From NCBI GenBank assembly GCA_905221605.1, contig CAJNDS010000347.1:124001-188000 (forward strand): a stretch of DNA of 64,000 bases, in the 5' to 3' direction. The position numbers and the translations under genes were made by a program. A model generated the notes under the pieces. That model was given only the letters and a program-made list of their open reading frames with translations, was not told where the DNA came from and ran no database searches. This DNA is from Symbiodinium natans. Lineage: Eukaryota > Sar > Dinophyceae > Suessiales > Symbiodiniaceae. This document shows positions 13,265 to 25,313 of the stretch, piece after piece; position 1 is the stretch's first letter, and each line of letters starts with the position of its first letter.

Positions 13265-13306
13265 CTCGTATGGAAGCGGCATGTCCAAATAGAACTTGCC
13301 ATCTAC
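13265..13306 (-). CDS. PIH1-type CS-domain exon (later beta-strands)
   Basis: Fourteen codons, phase 0 at both ends, after acceptor GAGCAG and before a GC donor (GCCATC). The product VDGKFYLDMPLPYE matches the segment of the PIH1-family C-terminal CS-like domain that reads roughly G-K-Y-x-L-x-x-P-L-P-Y. It lies downstream, on the same strand, of the exon carrying the preceding part of that domain, with compatible phase. About ten residues of the usual domain are missing between them, so another small exon may lie in between. If the GC donor is not used, the frame runs on to a TAG at 13232-13234. Confidence 0.45.
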
Positions 13307-14099
13307 CTGCTCACCGCCAAGATAATTCTTTGAACTGTCAAGTTGGGAGCTAAGGCCTGTCTCTGGACCCGTAAAGGAGCCGTGGACATTGGGATCGGTA
13401 ATCCATCATCTTGACTAAGAAGCGGTGGGACTCATAGGCGACTCATGGACTCACAGGTAACCGTAGGGTTGGCCATGGCCTAGGGAGCCGCAGTGCGGCG
13501 ATGGTCAAGGTAGTTCTCCAGCCTCCAGCACCACGTTGTTGCTGGTCACCTTGTAGGACAGGCTCTGCGATAGCAGAACCCAGGCATTTGGATTCAACAA
13601 CCAAGACTGGTTCCCTCTAAGGGGGTAGTCGGGTCTCTTCAAGGATTCTTGGATCGTGGGTGTTGGTGATATGAAGACCTCATCGCTGTAGCTGATGGCA
13701 AAGTGTGTAACTGCAACTTTGGGCGCGGAAGCTTCGAACATTGCGAAGTGCCCTGGGAGTTGAGGCATACAGAATGCCTTGAACACCTCGCTTCTTTTTC
13801 CATCTTTTCTTCAGCTGAGGGAGGATACTTGGATGAAGGCACGGAAGGAACAACTCCAAACCCCTCTGGCATCGTGCCTTGAAATCGTCACCACCAAGCT
13901 CAAGATCGCCCAGCAACAGTAGCTTGACGACTCTGGCTCTTGAAACCACGTTGCGAACTCCCCATGCAATGTCAATCCTTACACAGAAGGCCGTGGCCCA
14001 TAAACCCTGAGCCGGAAATCCTCGACCCGAAGCCCTAAATGGAGCCTAGCATCGCCCGAGCAAACCCGAACTAAGCAACTTGATGATCAGCCCTGGAAC
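13307..14099 (-). other. Probable intron region with ambiguous frames
   Basis: It lies between the two CS-domain exons. A minus-strand frame at 13786-13505 is protein-like (it contains RGNQSWLLNPNAWVLLSQS) but ends in a stop and has no trusted splice pair. It could be a missed exon or chance. Confidence 0.3.
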
Positions 14100-14167
14100 T
14101 TCCATCTTGATGTCGCTGCTCTTCTTCACGGTCGGCAGCTCCACGACGAGTCGCAAGTGCCTCGGCT
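14100..14167 (-). CDS. PIH1-type CS-domain exon (first beta-strands)
   Basis: Acceptor TTGCCCGAG, donor GTTCCA, 2 nt plus 22 codons (phase 1 to 0). The product PRHLRLVVELPTVKKSSDIK then ME fits the start of the C-terminal CS-like domain of PIH1 proteins (R-P-x-x-L-v-v-e-x-x-L-P-x-V-x-S-x-x-D-I). This family (PIH1D1, Kintoun/DNAAF2, PF13, MOT48) links HSP90/R2TP to assembly of complexes such as axonemal dyneins, in the cytoplasm. A PIH1 N-terminal domain lies 17 kb upstream on the same strand, so one long gene is plausible. A second, separate gene is the alternative. Confidence 0.5.
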
Positions 14168-16782
14168 CTCGGGCAATTCCTTTTTGATGACCATGTCTCG
14201 AAGCCTTGGGACCTACACATTCGTCGAACTCTCTGAAGGATGCCAGCGTTTTTTTCCCGATCTGAGCTTGGGGCCGAGGTATGGAAGCGACAGTGTTCGG
14301 ATTGGGCCTGCGCCAGCAGCTGAGGTTGCACGACTTCTCGGGGGCTTGGGACATGTAGTCCGGAATGACAAGTGCCTGAGAAATACGGTAATAGCTGGAC
14401 CCCCCGAAAAGGACCCTGATTTATCCCAACATGTTCGACATATGGGCACTGCGAATATCTGCGAAGGAGCCCCAGAAAACGAACTCTGCATTGCAAACGG
14501 TGACTCTCTGGAGACCGTGATGCACCCCACGGACCTCCCGCTGACTTCCATGAAGTCTGAGAGGTCCAAATGCCCGGAGTGAATCAGCCTCAGGAGCTTC
14601 TAAAGGCTCAGCGGGTTCAGGGCTAGTCTCGCCTGAATAAGAAGCGCCTCTAAGACATGCACATTCGGGCAAGTCATCTGCAAGCCTTTGGTCTTTATCA
14701 CTCTCTTCTTCGTGTCAACCGGATCTGGAGCAAGAGCCTCTCTTCTCCTGCATCGTCTTACATGATTTCAAAATTTTCCATGGTTCAACAATGGTTCAAC
14801 AAACCGGCGCTTTCCCACCACTACGCACTGTTAAATATCTATATCGTGTCAAGATAAGAGACACTTCGTTTCGACTGCAACCCGCATACATCAAGGGAAG
14901 ATGCACTTTATTTCGACTGCAACCCACATACATGCGATGATTCGCAAAAGCGCTTGCTGATGGTGATGCATAGATGTGCAACTGATACCGGCACATTTGG
15001 TTCACAGCAGCGAACTTGCTTCCAAGCGCTGCATGAACGTTTACATACTTGCAGCCCTAAATCCTTACAACCTCGTAGCATCGTGACACGGCAGCGAGCG
15101 CACCATCTTTTTTAAGTGTCCCACGCTGATCGGCTCGTCGCTGCAACCTACAGCAGCCCTACCATCAGCAAGCATGTCCACCACCGTCGCTCACTAAGTC
15201 ACTAAGGGCTACCTGGGCAATTGTTTCGAAGTGGCCGGCAGAACCAGTAACAAAGTTAATCGTGCAGTAGAGCAGGCATTTAGACCCATATGCAAACACC
15301 AACGACTTCAGTGAGTCACGATTTGCATATACATTTCAGACATACTGCGGCAGAGCAGCAAATGAGACTCTATACTACAAGCACCATAATGCTTGCGCTA
15401 TAATTGAGAATGCTACTTCTCTTCCATATTGATCGCAACTTGCAGTCATGCATGTACTGTAGCACCCCCCAAACAGCTGCAAACTTACACCCCAATCCAA
15501 GGACTAACCCGAAGATCCCAAAACACCGCAGCACTGCACTATGTTCTGGAGTGCACTACTGACAGGGCAAAATCTTCAAGATACAAATCGGTGATAGGGG
15601 GACTTCGGGGCAAGTGCCAGCAGTGGATGTGCTGAGCTCTATCCGAATTAACGCCCTTCTCATCAACAACTGGCCAAGGTGCCTTGTGACATTTCGGCCA
15701 AGCTTAGTGACAAAGAGATTGGAAAACAGTGGATGAGGAGAGCCTTGGGTCTTGGATTATTTGCCTCCTGCCTGTTGCAGGGGCAAAAACTTTCAGAGGT
15801 TCCTGCGGCTGCTACGGAAACTCCTCCCCGGATCCACAAGACAAAACCGTCATCCAGATAAAGAAGCTTCCGGAGATTCGATGCAAGGCTGCGTTTTGTG
15901 CAGAAAAAAAGGTCTCGTCATGCTACGGCAACTGTCAAAGTTCTTCGGCTGAGAAAACCGTCCTTGGCGAACTCACAAAAAATCTTAAGGCTTCCTCCGT
16001 TTGAACATGCTGGAACCTCAAAGCTGCCTCAAGGGAAGAAGCAGGAGGGCACCCAGCTGCTGACAAGCAGAGCAGGCTTCAGGGTGGCTCAGAGCTGAGA
16101 AAGAGAAGCTTGGTACATGACTTCTGACAGCTCCTCTGCTCCCTAAATCTGAGAAGCCTTCTCACTTCGCCTCAATGTGGCGCTTGCCGCGAGGATGCGC
16201 CTCCTATGAGGCAGCAAATGCTTGATGCTAATTCTTCAAAGTCACGAAGGTGTCCGGAGCAAACTGAAGCCGCTTGCTCAACACTGCAAGGATATCATTC
16301 CAAGGATCTGATGCTTCGGAGCTTCGGAAGTGGCTTGACCTGTACAGGGCCGCTTGCCTGATCATGAAGCCCTTCTTCAAACGAATTGAATTTTGTGGGT
16401 AGCATCTGGGAACAGGGCACGCTGCGGATACTTCCAGGGTTCCGAGACAAGCCTCGTCCGTTTTGCCATCTGAGCGGACCCGTGGAACACACTCTCATGA
16501 TGAAGTAGGTGCGGTCCATGTCTTGTCAAGAAAGTTCCGATCCGCCAGTCGCAGTCCCAGCTCCACAAGCCCCCACGCCCAGTGGGTTCGATCTACAAAT
16601 GGGAACTCATGCCACTCGTGCGGACGTCTGCACATTGCTGCGTGCGTGGGGCCCATTTGGTTCAACGAGTTGCACAGACGTGAATGGGCTTACCAGTTTA
16701 CGTTTCTTCTGTGCCCGGGACATCCGCGCGAGAAGAACTGGATGGAGTTTGCACAGGCAAACAAGGCACTCGTCAAGTTAAC
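14168..16782. other. Stretch without a firmly supported gene
   Basis: Overlapping frames of about 100-140 codons occur on both strands at 14157-14582 and 15679-16098, but I cannot choose a strand or splice sites. It is probably intron or intergenic DNA of the minus-strand cluster. Confidence 0.35.
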
Positions 16783-16951
16783 CTTGCACGCATTGGATGC
16801 GACCGCGCAAGCAACCCCCATGCCAACAACATCTGTCAGTGCATACATGTCCGAAAGCCGTGACTGGAGCTCTTCTACAACGAATGCTGTCACTGCAGTC
16901 GTTCTTGTGATGTCTGTCACAACGTTGTAGTTGTTGCTGACTGGGCTGTCA
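16783..16951 (-). CDS. Candidate exon, weakly Alba-like
   Basis: Acceptor ATGTCAAG, donor GTTAAC, 1 nt plus 56 codons (phase 2 to 0). The translation (NNYNVVTDITRTTAVTAFVV, EELQSRLSDMYALTDV, then VGMGVACAVASNACK) has the length and the beta-helix-GxG-helix feel of an Alba nucleic-acid-binding domain. The match rests on pattern only and no invariant residue settles it. The plus strand is also open here over 150 codons, so strand is uncertain. Confidence 0.35.
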
Positions 16952-17443
16952 CTTGACATCAGATCAACACGAGTGCTGGCCCAAGCTGGGCTACTGTTGG
17001 GCCATTTCCAGGCATTCTTAAAATTGAGCCACGATAAGCCTCCCTATTGGGCTTGAAAGTCGGGGCAGCCGCGAAGGCTTAGAAGCCCCGAATGGTAGCA
17101 TGGAGTCGGGCAGGAATTGATGCATGGTTCACACCATGTGGAAATTGAACTGCGGCTCATCAGTGCGAAGGTTGAACTGTTGCTCAACCACGTCCAGGAG
17201 CCTGCAGGCACGACAACATCAACCCGTCCGAACCCCTGTTGGCAAACACACAAACAAAGGCAACGTCGGGCAAAGTCGCTCATCATGAGACATCATGAGA
17301 ACTGCACACATGTAACTGATTGTCGCTGCCAAGCCAGGACCCCAACACAGCATCCACAACTGCCCCGCCCCAACTTAAACCGCACGTGAACCAGCTTCTG
17401 AAGCCAGGGGCGTCCCGACCGGCTCATCGGGGCTGAATTCGAC

Positions 17444-17518
17444 CTGCTTCAGTTGCCACCCATAGCCGTACAAGGTAGCACAGGTTGCTTTAGACTGAAA
17501 TGGCGACATTACTTGAAG
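17444..17518 (-). CDS. Candidate exon, unassigned protein
   Basis: Twenty-five codons, phase 0 at both ends, after acceptor CAGTCAAG and before donor GTCGAA. The product contains LQVMSPFQSKATCATLYGYG followed by WQLKQ. The composition is ordinary and the splice sites fit the pattern of other exons here. The family is not recognised. It lies on the same strand as the PIH1 and CS exons and could belong to that transcription unit. A plus-strand frame (17520-17741) next to it is also protein-like. Confidence 0.35.
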
Positions 17519-17739
17519 CTTGACTGTCGTGGCTGACCAGAAGGAGTGCCGCCTACCATGCCCGCCAGACCCAAAGCCCGTCCGCCTCGATGATGTTGAC
17601 GTGACCTTGGTTTGGCTCTCTTCGTTCCGTTTAGGGGCCTCAACATGCCCCAACCTTACATTGGATGAGTACGAGCGGCATTCCACTCCTGAACTTGGCC
17701 CGCCCACAATCGAACTGGGAGACTATCCTATCAACAATT

Positions 17740-18450
17740 GATTACTTCGAACTGAATTGAAGATGGTTGCAAAGTTGCTAGCCGTTCATTTAACATGATG
17801 GTGCGGCAGCTTCGAAATCGACAATCGACTGCACCCAAGTTACCACATAAGCTACAGGTGCACACCATAACACCCCTTCGTGGTTCTACCGGCTGAAACT
17901 GCACAAGCACACGTAAGACGTAAGGCCCCTCAGGCTAACCGTACGACGATACTCAGCCTGTCTCGAAGGAGCGAACATGCGGCCGTCTTACAGCCGCGTG
18001 ACTGATCGACCGCTGGCAGATGCCACTGACCTCGACTTCGGCACCAGACAGGGCGATGCGGTCGCCGACCCGGAGCTCGGAGGCGGCGACAACCTTCAAG
18101 TTATGCGGTTCTATAGATTAGAGTTCCTTTTTTGGGGAGTACCTGATTGAGTATGCACCCTAGGATGCCCACAAAAACCACCATCGTCGAACCTTTACAG
18201 AACTGGCCATAGGGCATTATAGGACATAGGCAGCTTTTGCTTCCTCAGCGCTCCAGTGACGCCAGGAGGTTTAGGTGCTCCGAGACCTAAAGACATCCAT
18301 TGATGAGCCTGCAGCAACATGTGTATACCACAGCATACCTGACCAACCCATTTAGGCAAGAGTGCGCTAATTGAGCCTCGCCAAATCCTTCAAGCCAACG
18401 CACTGAGCAATCCATCTCAACTCATCATAGAGACGCTCGCAAGAAGCCAT
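17740..18450. other. Stretch with no coding signal seen
   Basis: Stops are frequent in every frame and there is no repeat structure. Nothing supported. Confidence 0.5.
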
Positions 18451-19315
18451 TTGACAAAAGTGGTCAATCAGCATGCCGCGCGCCTTGTTAGTGGGCCCGG
18501 GCTCCCCAAGGATCATAACAAGGTGGCTTGCCTGGGCATTGGGCTCAATTCTTCCGCAACAACGCCCAGCCCGACTCTGCCAGGCACCTTGCAGATCCCT
18601 GTAATTCCTCCCAACGACTTGCGAGTCACAGGTTCAGGATGGCTCAGGCTCGAAAATGTTCTAGGGAAAGCGAAAGCGCCAAGCCGCAACCACCGTCGCG
18701 CTGGGCAACGCCTCGCCGAGGCTTAGCTCGACGACGTCGCAGTCGCTCAGGTGGCGGAAGGTCACGGACTGCACCTGTCACAGATTTCGACAAGTTTTGG
18801 TCAGTTAGGTAAGGCCTTGTAACTTGTACGTGAAAGAAGCCATTGCAGCTAATGCGTCTGACGGGAGGTCTGAATCGAGCTCATAGCAACTCAGGGGCAT
18901 CATTCTGGTTCAGCACGAATCCAAGACACGAAATGGACATCCGAAGCTCTACAGGGTCATAGGCTGTCATGTTGCGATACTGACTGTTGGCATAACTTGA
19001 GGCACTTGAGACTGCATGTCTCGCAAAACTGCTTCGAAAGTCACTGCAAGACTACAAGGCTCGCCGCCCCCGGAACAAGGCCTCTAGAGGTGTTCCGACG
19101 GCGCTGCGCACCAGAGCCTCCAAAGTAAACGTGAAGCTTCAAGCAGCAAGGTCCATTCCAATCGATCCTTTGGTGTCCTTTCAGTTTGGGGTGCTTTTGG
19201 CTGGGGATGGCTAGGGAATCTGTGGAGTCTGCACATGGAGTACATCACACCAGATTGACTTGGAATCCCGCCTAAACTCCCCAAAAACCCTATCTATTCA
19301 AACCGTGATGCATCC

Positions 19316-19316
<1 letters not shown>

Positions 19317-19349
<33 letters not shown>
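19317..19349. repeat. Long C homopolymer
   Basis: About 33 consecutive C, the longest homopolymer in the window. Confidence 0.9.
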
Positions 19350-19443
19350 ACCCAAAACCGAAAACTCCGCCTTGGGGCGCAAGGCTTCGGCCTCTACCGT
19401 GCCCTCTGTTGAGCTGAAGGTGCCTTGGAGTTTTCGAGGGGAC

Positions 19444-19542
19444 CCTTGCATGAATTCCATCCTTTTCGAAGTAAACCATCGGCTTCTCGACTGGCAAGTA
19501 TATAGGCATGGTCAAGTAGGCAAACAGCAAGGCCGAGGCACT
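19444..19542 (-). CDS. Candidate exon, partly hydrophobic protein
   Basis: Thirty-three codons, phase 0 at both ends, after acceptor CCCCAAG and before donor GTCCCC. The first half is hydrophobic (SASALLFAYLTMPIYLPVEK), long enough to be part of a membrane segment. The second half, PMVYFEKDGIHAR, is soluble in character. Function is unknown. A competing plus-strand frame of 107 codons covers the same bases, so strand is not certain. Confidence 0.35.
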
Positions 19543-20863
19543 CTTGGGGAGGAACTGGTGTGCCTGAGATTGACTCAAGCTTGCAGCCGGTCTCATTCTA
19601 AGGATTCCTATGTCCTGTCAACGAGCTTGAGAGCTTGTAGTTGCTTCCCAGGCGACGTCGCACCCTTCATTTTTTATGTCGCCGACCGTGAGTGACAGGT
19701 CGAAAGAGAGCTCATTACGTTCATCGATGACTATGAATCCAGAACGGCGTGTCGTGCTTTCGCTTGCCGGCCTGGGTGTGCATGGCATGCGGCGTGACCA
19801 CTGAGAAGGAAATCTCCTGCAAGGGCGTGACAGTCAAGGCTCTATAAGACTCCAGAACTGAGACTCTATAGGACTCCTAGAACCAATTTGACATCCTTCG
19901 CAGAATCTGATCGTTGAGATGCCCGGAGCTGTGCAAGAGGAAGCTGAGGTGCATTGTCAGCATTGCTATCATTGCCCTTCTGACTGTATGATTGGCGGTC
20001 TACAGTATATCATGGCTGCAAGAGTCAGAAGCACCATCCAACATCTTCAAGGAAGGGATGAACATAGGACATTTGTTAACTGTTGGCCAGCTCAGGGTGT
20101 CTTACCCCCCCTTAGCCCCGCTTCTCATGGATCTCACTTCGTTCGCCAGGCAACCGATTCCGCACGGGCGGAGGCCGCCAGAAGCGGCTGATACAGCGGC
20201 GCGTGGGTTGGAGTGCCTCGGGCGTTCAAGCACTCAAAGCCTCGTCGAATGCTGGGTTCAGGAAAGTACTCCCCAAAGCTTAGCAGACCAGTACAATCCG
20301 CACGCAGCATGGGGCACAAGGGGCTCGTCGTTCAGGTCATTTCAGACTAGAGGCTGTTAAGGCTGTGCGTCTGCCAGCATGACTTTTGCGTTGTCGCAGC
20401 CTTTGCGTGCAATGTTACACCGTGACGATCAGACCTCCGCACCTGCCAACCGACATCAAGCTTGTCTGTCCACCACTGCAGGAGCATGTAGGAATCTGAC
20501 GCGAGGGCTTGAAGCAGATACTTACTAGCCGTTGGCTGGCACAACTTGCGATCGCCTGCTTGCTTTTCAGATAGCGCACCCATCATCATTCTCAGCTTAC
20601 CAAAAACAATGTGCCCCAACCCCCGCCTAAGGTTCTGTCCCAAGCAGCTCGCTGCCGTGCGGCACGCGGCCTCGCTGTACCACCGGAAGGCCCAAAAGCC
20701 GATCGTGCCGACGATGACAGACTGGGGAGCTTGTGCCGCTCACTCTCGCACACGGCAGGCAAGGCTTCAGAATCCACTGAGACGCTGGGAGCATTAAGTT
20801 TCAGGGTTTCAGTGCGACGGGGCTGGAGAGCGCATCAAGCACTCTGATCGAAACCACTTGCAG

Positions 20864-20955
20864 GAATGCACCTTCGACTTGAATTTTGTGGGCTGTTCTT
20901 CGCAACTAGAAGCGGGAATTGACGAAAGCGAGAGTGTGGAATCCTTCTTCTTTAG
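20864..20955 (+). CDS. Candidate exon, acidic unassigned protein
   Basis: Acceptor CACTTGCAG, donor GTACAA, 30 codons plus 2 nt. The product ECTFDLNFVGCSSQLEAGID then ESESVESFFF is acidic and non-repetitive. Both splice sites are close to consensus. It is on the plus strand while most exons around it are on the minus strand, so it may be a nested gene or chance. Confidence 0.3.
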
Positions 20956-22163
20956 GTACAAGTCACTTCCACTGTGCCATGCCGCCAAGTGCGGGGGGTG
21001 TGAGTGTCCGCTGATTCAAGTTCATTGGCAGTCAGACGCCATGGGGCATTGGGGCAAAATAGTGGCTAATAGTGGGAGTCGATTGCTCACTGCGCAGATG
21101 CAAGAAAACGGCGCCGAGTAGCGGAGATGATGACCAAAAAGTTCACCCACTGCGCAAAAACGACGCCGTCCAGGGCTTCGTTCACGGATTCGTATCCTGA
21201 GCTGCCGATCACAGGGGGGCGAAGCAGTCCCAAACCAGGCCTGAGGTCTATGCAGCCGACCCAGCAGGGCTCATGAGGGTTTGGGCCCGGTTGCTGGATA
21301 GTTCTCAGGGCAGGGAGGGAGCTAAGTGCAAAACAGGCGGTTCCGGCTTTGATCCACAATCCCTTGACTCACAGTTTTCTTCGAGAAGAATTTGGCCTTG
21401 CACTGTGCCTATCATGGCCCTGGCCCTGCTCTGTTTGGCCCAGCACAGTTTGAATACATGCTGTAGCATATTCCCATCGCATAACAAGCTCAAGCGGATG
21501 TGATCTGATCTTGTACTGCTCATAAGGAGAGAGAAGAACGACGTTTAAGACATCTGACATATATGCCCAACCAAATCATTGACATGTCGTTAGCCTTGTG
21601 CAGCCAAGGTCAGAACTGCCGTGGAAAGCAAACAAGTGGCATCATGTAATGATGTGACGAACCCAAAGAACGTAAAACCCTGGAAACCCAAATTGCCCAA
21701 AAGCCCTGGATAACCGCCCATTGAATCGCCACAGACTCTGCCGTTCTCTTTGTCGAGGCGGTTTCTGGGCTACAAGTTTTGATTTGGGGTTTCGGCAAGC
21801 TTCGGCCATACAGCTGGGAAAACTCACTTACATGCCTGCGCAGTACTACACCTGTGCCGGTTGATTCACCTACTACTCCTGACGGATGTTGCTGGTTTGA
21901 GGCGGCAGTTTGGCATCGCACGCGACATGTCTAGGGGTTGAGTGTATCTTTCTTCGGACTGGCAGGGCAAGGATGTCGGGGTCTCAGCGAGAAGATTCAA
22001 AGTCAACTCTCGCACGGAACAAGTTTTTGCGCTGCTATTTGGCATCACACATACGCACACACACGCTCTCGCAAACCAACCAATGCATGTGCCTCACCTC
22101 AATCGTCCAGCTACGTTGTCGAGATGTGTTTGCACATGGCTCTGCCGGGTGTTTGGGACCTAC

Positions 22164-22346
22164 GGGTGGCTGCAGGATAAGCGATCTCATGCGTAGACTT
22201 CGATTAACAAGTGTGAACCGAGATTCCCTGAGGTCTTCCAGGCCAAGGTGCTGTAGCAACATGAGCTGGTTTGACTGCAGCTGCAGTTCATCCTGGCAAC
22301 GAGTCAAGCCCACACCATGCGTATAGCCATGAACTTCATCCAAGAC
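22164..22346 (-). CDS. Candidate exon, helical unassigned protein
   Basis: Sixty-one codons, phase 0 at both ends, after acceptor GCAGTGCAG and before donor GTAGGT. The core is helix-forming (TRCQDELQLQSNQLMLLQHL, GLEDLRESRFTLVNR) and resembles coiled-coil or linker sequence. The frame is open on both sides. No motif identifies a family. It follows the 26-23 kb group of exons on the same strand and may be part of the same gene. Confidence 0.45.
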
Positions 22347-23184
22347 CTGCACTGCCGTCCTGAACGTGTCCATTATGTGAACATGAACCGCCAAGTCAGA
22401 AGTTGGAGAGCTGCAGTGGTTCACCTTCAGAAGCTTTGGTCAAGGTTTCCAGACTGAACCAGTACAGTCCTGGTTGCGTCGCCGCGCGTCCTCAAAAGCC
22501 AGGGCCACAGCCTCCAAAGGCGAGAGGCTGAACTAAGACGACAAGTGCGTGGCTACCACTGAGGCACTGAGTTTTCGGGGCGGCTGCACAGAGCACGGTT
22601 AAAGGTCACGGTTAAAGGTCACTATAGCTCTTGCGTAAAAGGCCGCAGCAGTACCTCCCCATGTAGAAGATTGCAGAAACCCACAGCAAGAACAGCCTCG
22701 AGCGCACCCCGAGATGCCTCGAGCTTTCGGCTCATGTCACCGAGTTGCTGCTGGAAGTCCAGGCGCTCCTCTGAGGTTCCACAAGCATTTTAAAGACTGC
22801 CGAAGTGGAATTTGGGCTTAATTTGGGCTTCCCGATCCAAGTGTTCCTTGGAAGGTCTTGTTGCTTGACCGCCCTATTTGCCTGCAGAAATAATCCTCCA
22901 ACCTATGCAATGATGAGATGCATGCCTTGCACGCGCTCGATGAATTCAAAAGGAGAAAACAGGCTGCCACGGGCCACCCAGCCTGCGGGAGACTCTTCCG
23001 GACCATCTGGGTGACCTTTCCGCTCGTCTGGGGCTTCTTGGGTACCCTTTTTGCCATGTTTCAACTTAGCCTCCCAGAGGTGCATTCGTACGGCTGCACA
23101 CTTCGTACGAGCGGTTGCCATAACAAGAGGCTGCTGCAGCAAAAGCTAGCAACACACAACGGAAGAACTAATCAAGATTTGGGG

Positions 23185-23427
23185 AGTCAGCAAAGAGGCG
23201 TTGGCAATCTTGCGGCGGCTCTCATCGATCTGCCCCTCCAGGCGTGCATCCTCCTCCTGGCAAGGCAATAAGGAGCACCGCAAAATAGAAACGCCGATGA
23301 CGATTCAGGCCGACATGGCGAAAACACTTGGGGTCTCAAAAGCCCGCACCTTCAGCAAGTGTTGCATCGTCTGCGCAGCCCCATCCGCTTCGAACTTGGT
23401 CTCCGCGATCATGCCCTTGAGCTGCAC
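23185..23427 (-). CDS. Two exons and a 93-nt intron, coiled-coil protein
   Basis: The first exon (23427-23350, 26 codons) follows acceptor TGCCAAG and ends at donor GTGCGG. A 93-nt intron ends TTGCCAG, and the second exon begins at 23256. Joined in phase 0, the product reads KGMIAETKFEADGAAQTMQH, LLK, then EEDARLEGQIDESRRKIANA, an uninterrupted amphipathic helix typical of a coiled coil. That continuity across the intron is strong evidence for a real gene. The 3' end near 23185 is approximate. Function unknown. Confidence 0.55.
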
Positions 23428-23455
23428 CTTGGCACCGGGACGGGGTGGCCGTGGC

Positions 23456-23502
23456 ATACATATATAATATAAATATAATATAATATATATATATATATAT
23501 GT
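23456..23502. repeat. AT-rich microsatellite
   Basis: TA/ATA repeats followed by an AT-rich tail. It lies just upstream, in minus-strand sense, of the coiled-coil exon. Confidence 0.9.
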
Positions 23503-24308
23503 TCATATTTGTTTATTTGTATTTGTATAATTATTTATTTTTTCAAGACATGTAAGATAAGACGTAGCTACAACCACCAAGAGAACAAAGAGTAACCAAA
23601 GAACGGAGGCTTGTCACCGCGACGATTTGCGACCTCTTAACCGAGTCAATCCAAGGTGCATCTTCTCGGTTGAACTCAGTTTGCAGCCATTCCGCCACCT
23701 ACCATGTAAGTGTCAATCATATAGCGGGTATGCGAAGGCTGGAGCATAGCGCGACACGTGTCGAGTGTCGAGGATGCAAGTAGTTTTTTGCGACTTTCGG
23801 TGCTGCTCAGGCATGATTTCGGTGTTGGCCCTGCTAACAGAATCGGGTACCAGCAGTGTCTTCAACTCGAAGATAACAGAATGACCGCTGTGACCACAAG
23901 CGACAACGGATCATACAGGCCATGCTATCAGATGTTCTCGACAACGGATGTTTCACGAACTCATAGTACGAACACTTTCTAGACGACGATTACAAGCCGG
24001 CTGTATTCTGGACATTCATATTCAGATGGCTGCATTGGTCAGAAGAGACTACTTCGCGTAGCGTCTGAAGCAGAGGCGACAGAGGTTGCCCATGGCTATG
24101 GTCCCTTAAAGACCCTTTTTGTCGAAGAGCTGGTCTTCTGATCACAGCCTGTCAGGAGAACAGATCATTTGGTGCAGAACTGTGTGCTCGGCCTCCCTCA
24201 GCTTTGCCATCTGTTGAGCGCCGTTCGTCTGCGCCTACTGTGGACCCATGAGCAGCTTGGTTTTGGCTAGGTGGGGGTTCAAGTCAAACACTCTTTTGAG
24301 GAACATCG

Positions 24309-24358
24309 TAAGCTCTTGAATCTTCTCTCCATGATGGCCAGCAAGGCTTTTAGAACTC
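24309..24358 (-). CDS. Candidate exon following the 24.6-kb exon
   Basis: It begins after acceptor TTGATCAG. Entered in phase 1 from the upstream exon, it reads VLKALLAIMERRFKSLRC. Another frame over the same bases is also protein-like (GEKIQELTMFLKRVFDLNPH further on) but meets an in-frame TAG at 24237-24235. I cannot tell whether the locus is intact with an unseen splice or is decayed. The 3' end is approximate. Confidence 0.3.
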
Positions 24359-24503
24359 CTGATCAAAGCACGTGACATTCTGTTTCATTGGCTGCGCGTG
24401 CTGCTGTGGGAGTTCGTGTGCCACCGTTGAAGCAGCCTAAGCCGCAGTTCAAGCACAAAAGTCAAGGGCTCAGTTGGGTTCAGGTCCAGGAAACCCAAAA
24501 AAC

Positions 24504-24609
24504 CCTGTGCCATCATGGTACCATCCTGTCGAGTAGCCGAGTCAACACGCTTATAAGTCACCCTCACCTCCTGTGAAGCGCTGGCTGCAGCATCGATCTT
24601 TTGGTTCTC
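24504..24609 (-). CDS. Candidate exon, unassigned helical protein
   Basis: Acceptor GACACTGCCAG, donor GTTTTT, 35 codons plus 1 nt (phase 0 to 1). The product starts ENQKIDAAASASQEVRVTYK and ends RVDSATRQDGTMMAQ. The splice sites are good and the composition is soluble. It joins in phase to the exon upstream at 24926-24876 and to the one downstream at 24358. No family is recognised. Confidence 0.5.
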
Positions 24610-24875
24610 CTGGCAGTGTCACAGTGCCTGCTGTGCTCAGGAGGGACGAAAACTTGAGCATGGAATGGGAAGAGCAGTTGACATCACCAGACCGGAGTCG
24701 TGAGGTTATCGGAGGAAAGGCTTCGTATAGCTGAAACCGCCTGAATACAGTGGATCCGAAATCCCATCCCATCAAGGGCTCAATCCAACTACACCCGAAA
24801 ACCCGAAATGCCACTAAAACTCGATTTCGAGGAAGAGACGCAGGCCTGACACCAAGCACCATAACCTAGGGTGAC

Positions 24876-24926
24876 AGGCTCCTGCACAATTTGCGTCTCC
24901 ATCTTGCGATCCACCTTCATTGGCTG
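24876..24926 (-). CDS. Candidate exon, 17 codons
   Basis: Acceptor GCTTGTCAG, donor GTCACC, phase 0 at both ends. The product is QPMKVDRKMETQIVQEP. The phase matches the next exon at 24609. A second donor (GTTATG, ten bases further on) is available but gives the wrong phase. Confidence 0.4.
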
Positions 24927-25182
24927 CTGACAAGCGCAGCAAACTCTACAGGCTGCCATAAACAGGTTTTGAAAACAAGTTCAAAAAAGGAAAAACAGTT
25001 CAACAGTTCAACACACTTCGCTTTCTACTGCTCCAACAGCGCGGTCTAAGTGCAGCAGGTCGGAAGCTGCCCTCAGACACTCAAGCCCCAATGCAAGAGT
25101 GGAGAGCTCAGATCGGCACTCTATATACGCAGGCCAGTCGAACAAGAAAGGACACGTAAGTTGAACGACAACAGGCCCCCAC

Positions 25183-25313
25183 AAGAAGGAAGGGGTTCTC
25201 GTCCAAAGAATGCTTCGCCAAATGGGTTCCAAGCCTCCGGCAGCACCTGTTCCACAATGTGCTTGACCTCGCCAAGTTCCTTCCGCAAGGAACGTTGTTT
25301 CTTCCGGCAATAA
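25183..25313 (-). CDS. Candidate exon, basic then acidic unassigned protein
   Basis: Acceptor ACCAAG, donor GTGGGG, 131 nt (phase 2 to 1). The product contains RKKQRSLRKELGEVKHIVEQ then VLPEAWNPFGEAFFGREPLP. The first half is a basic-amphipathic helix. The second half, rich in P, W and F, looks like a structured or docking segment. The sequence is convincingly protein-like, and the frame stays open on both sides. Family unknown. Confidence 0.5.

Noticed and set aside
13639-13949. P-loop-like reading VVKLLLLGDLELGGDD on the minus strand
   Set aside because: The GxxxxGK[ST] core is absent and no splice sites frame it.
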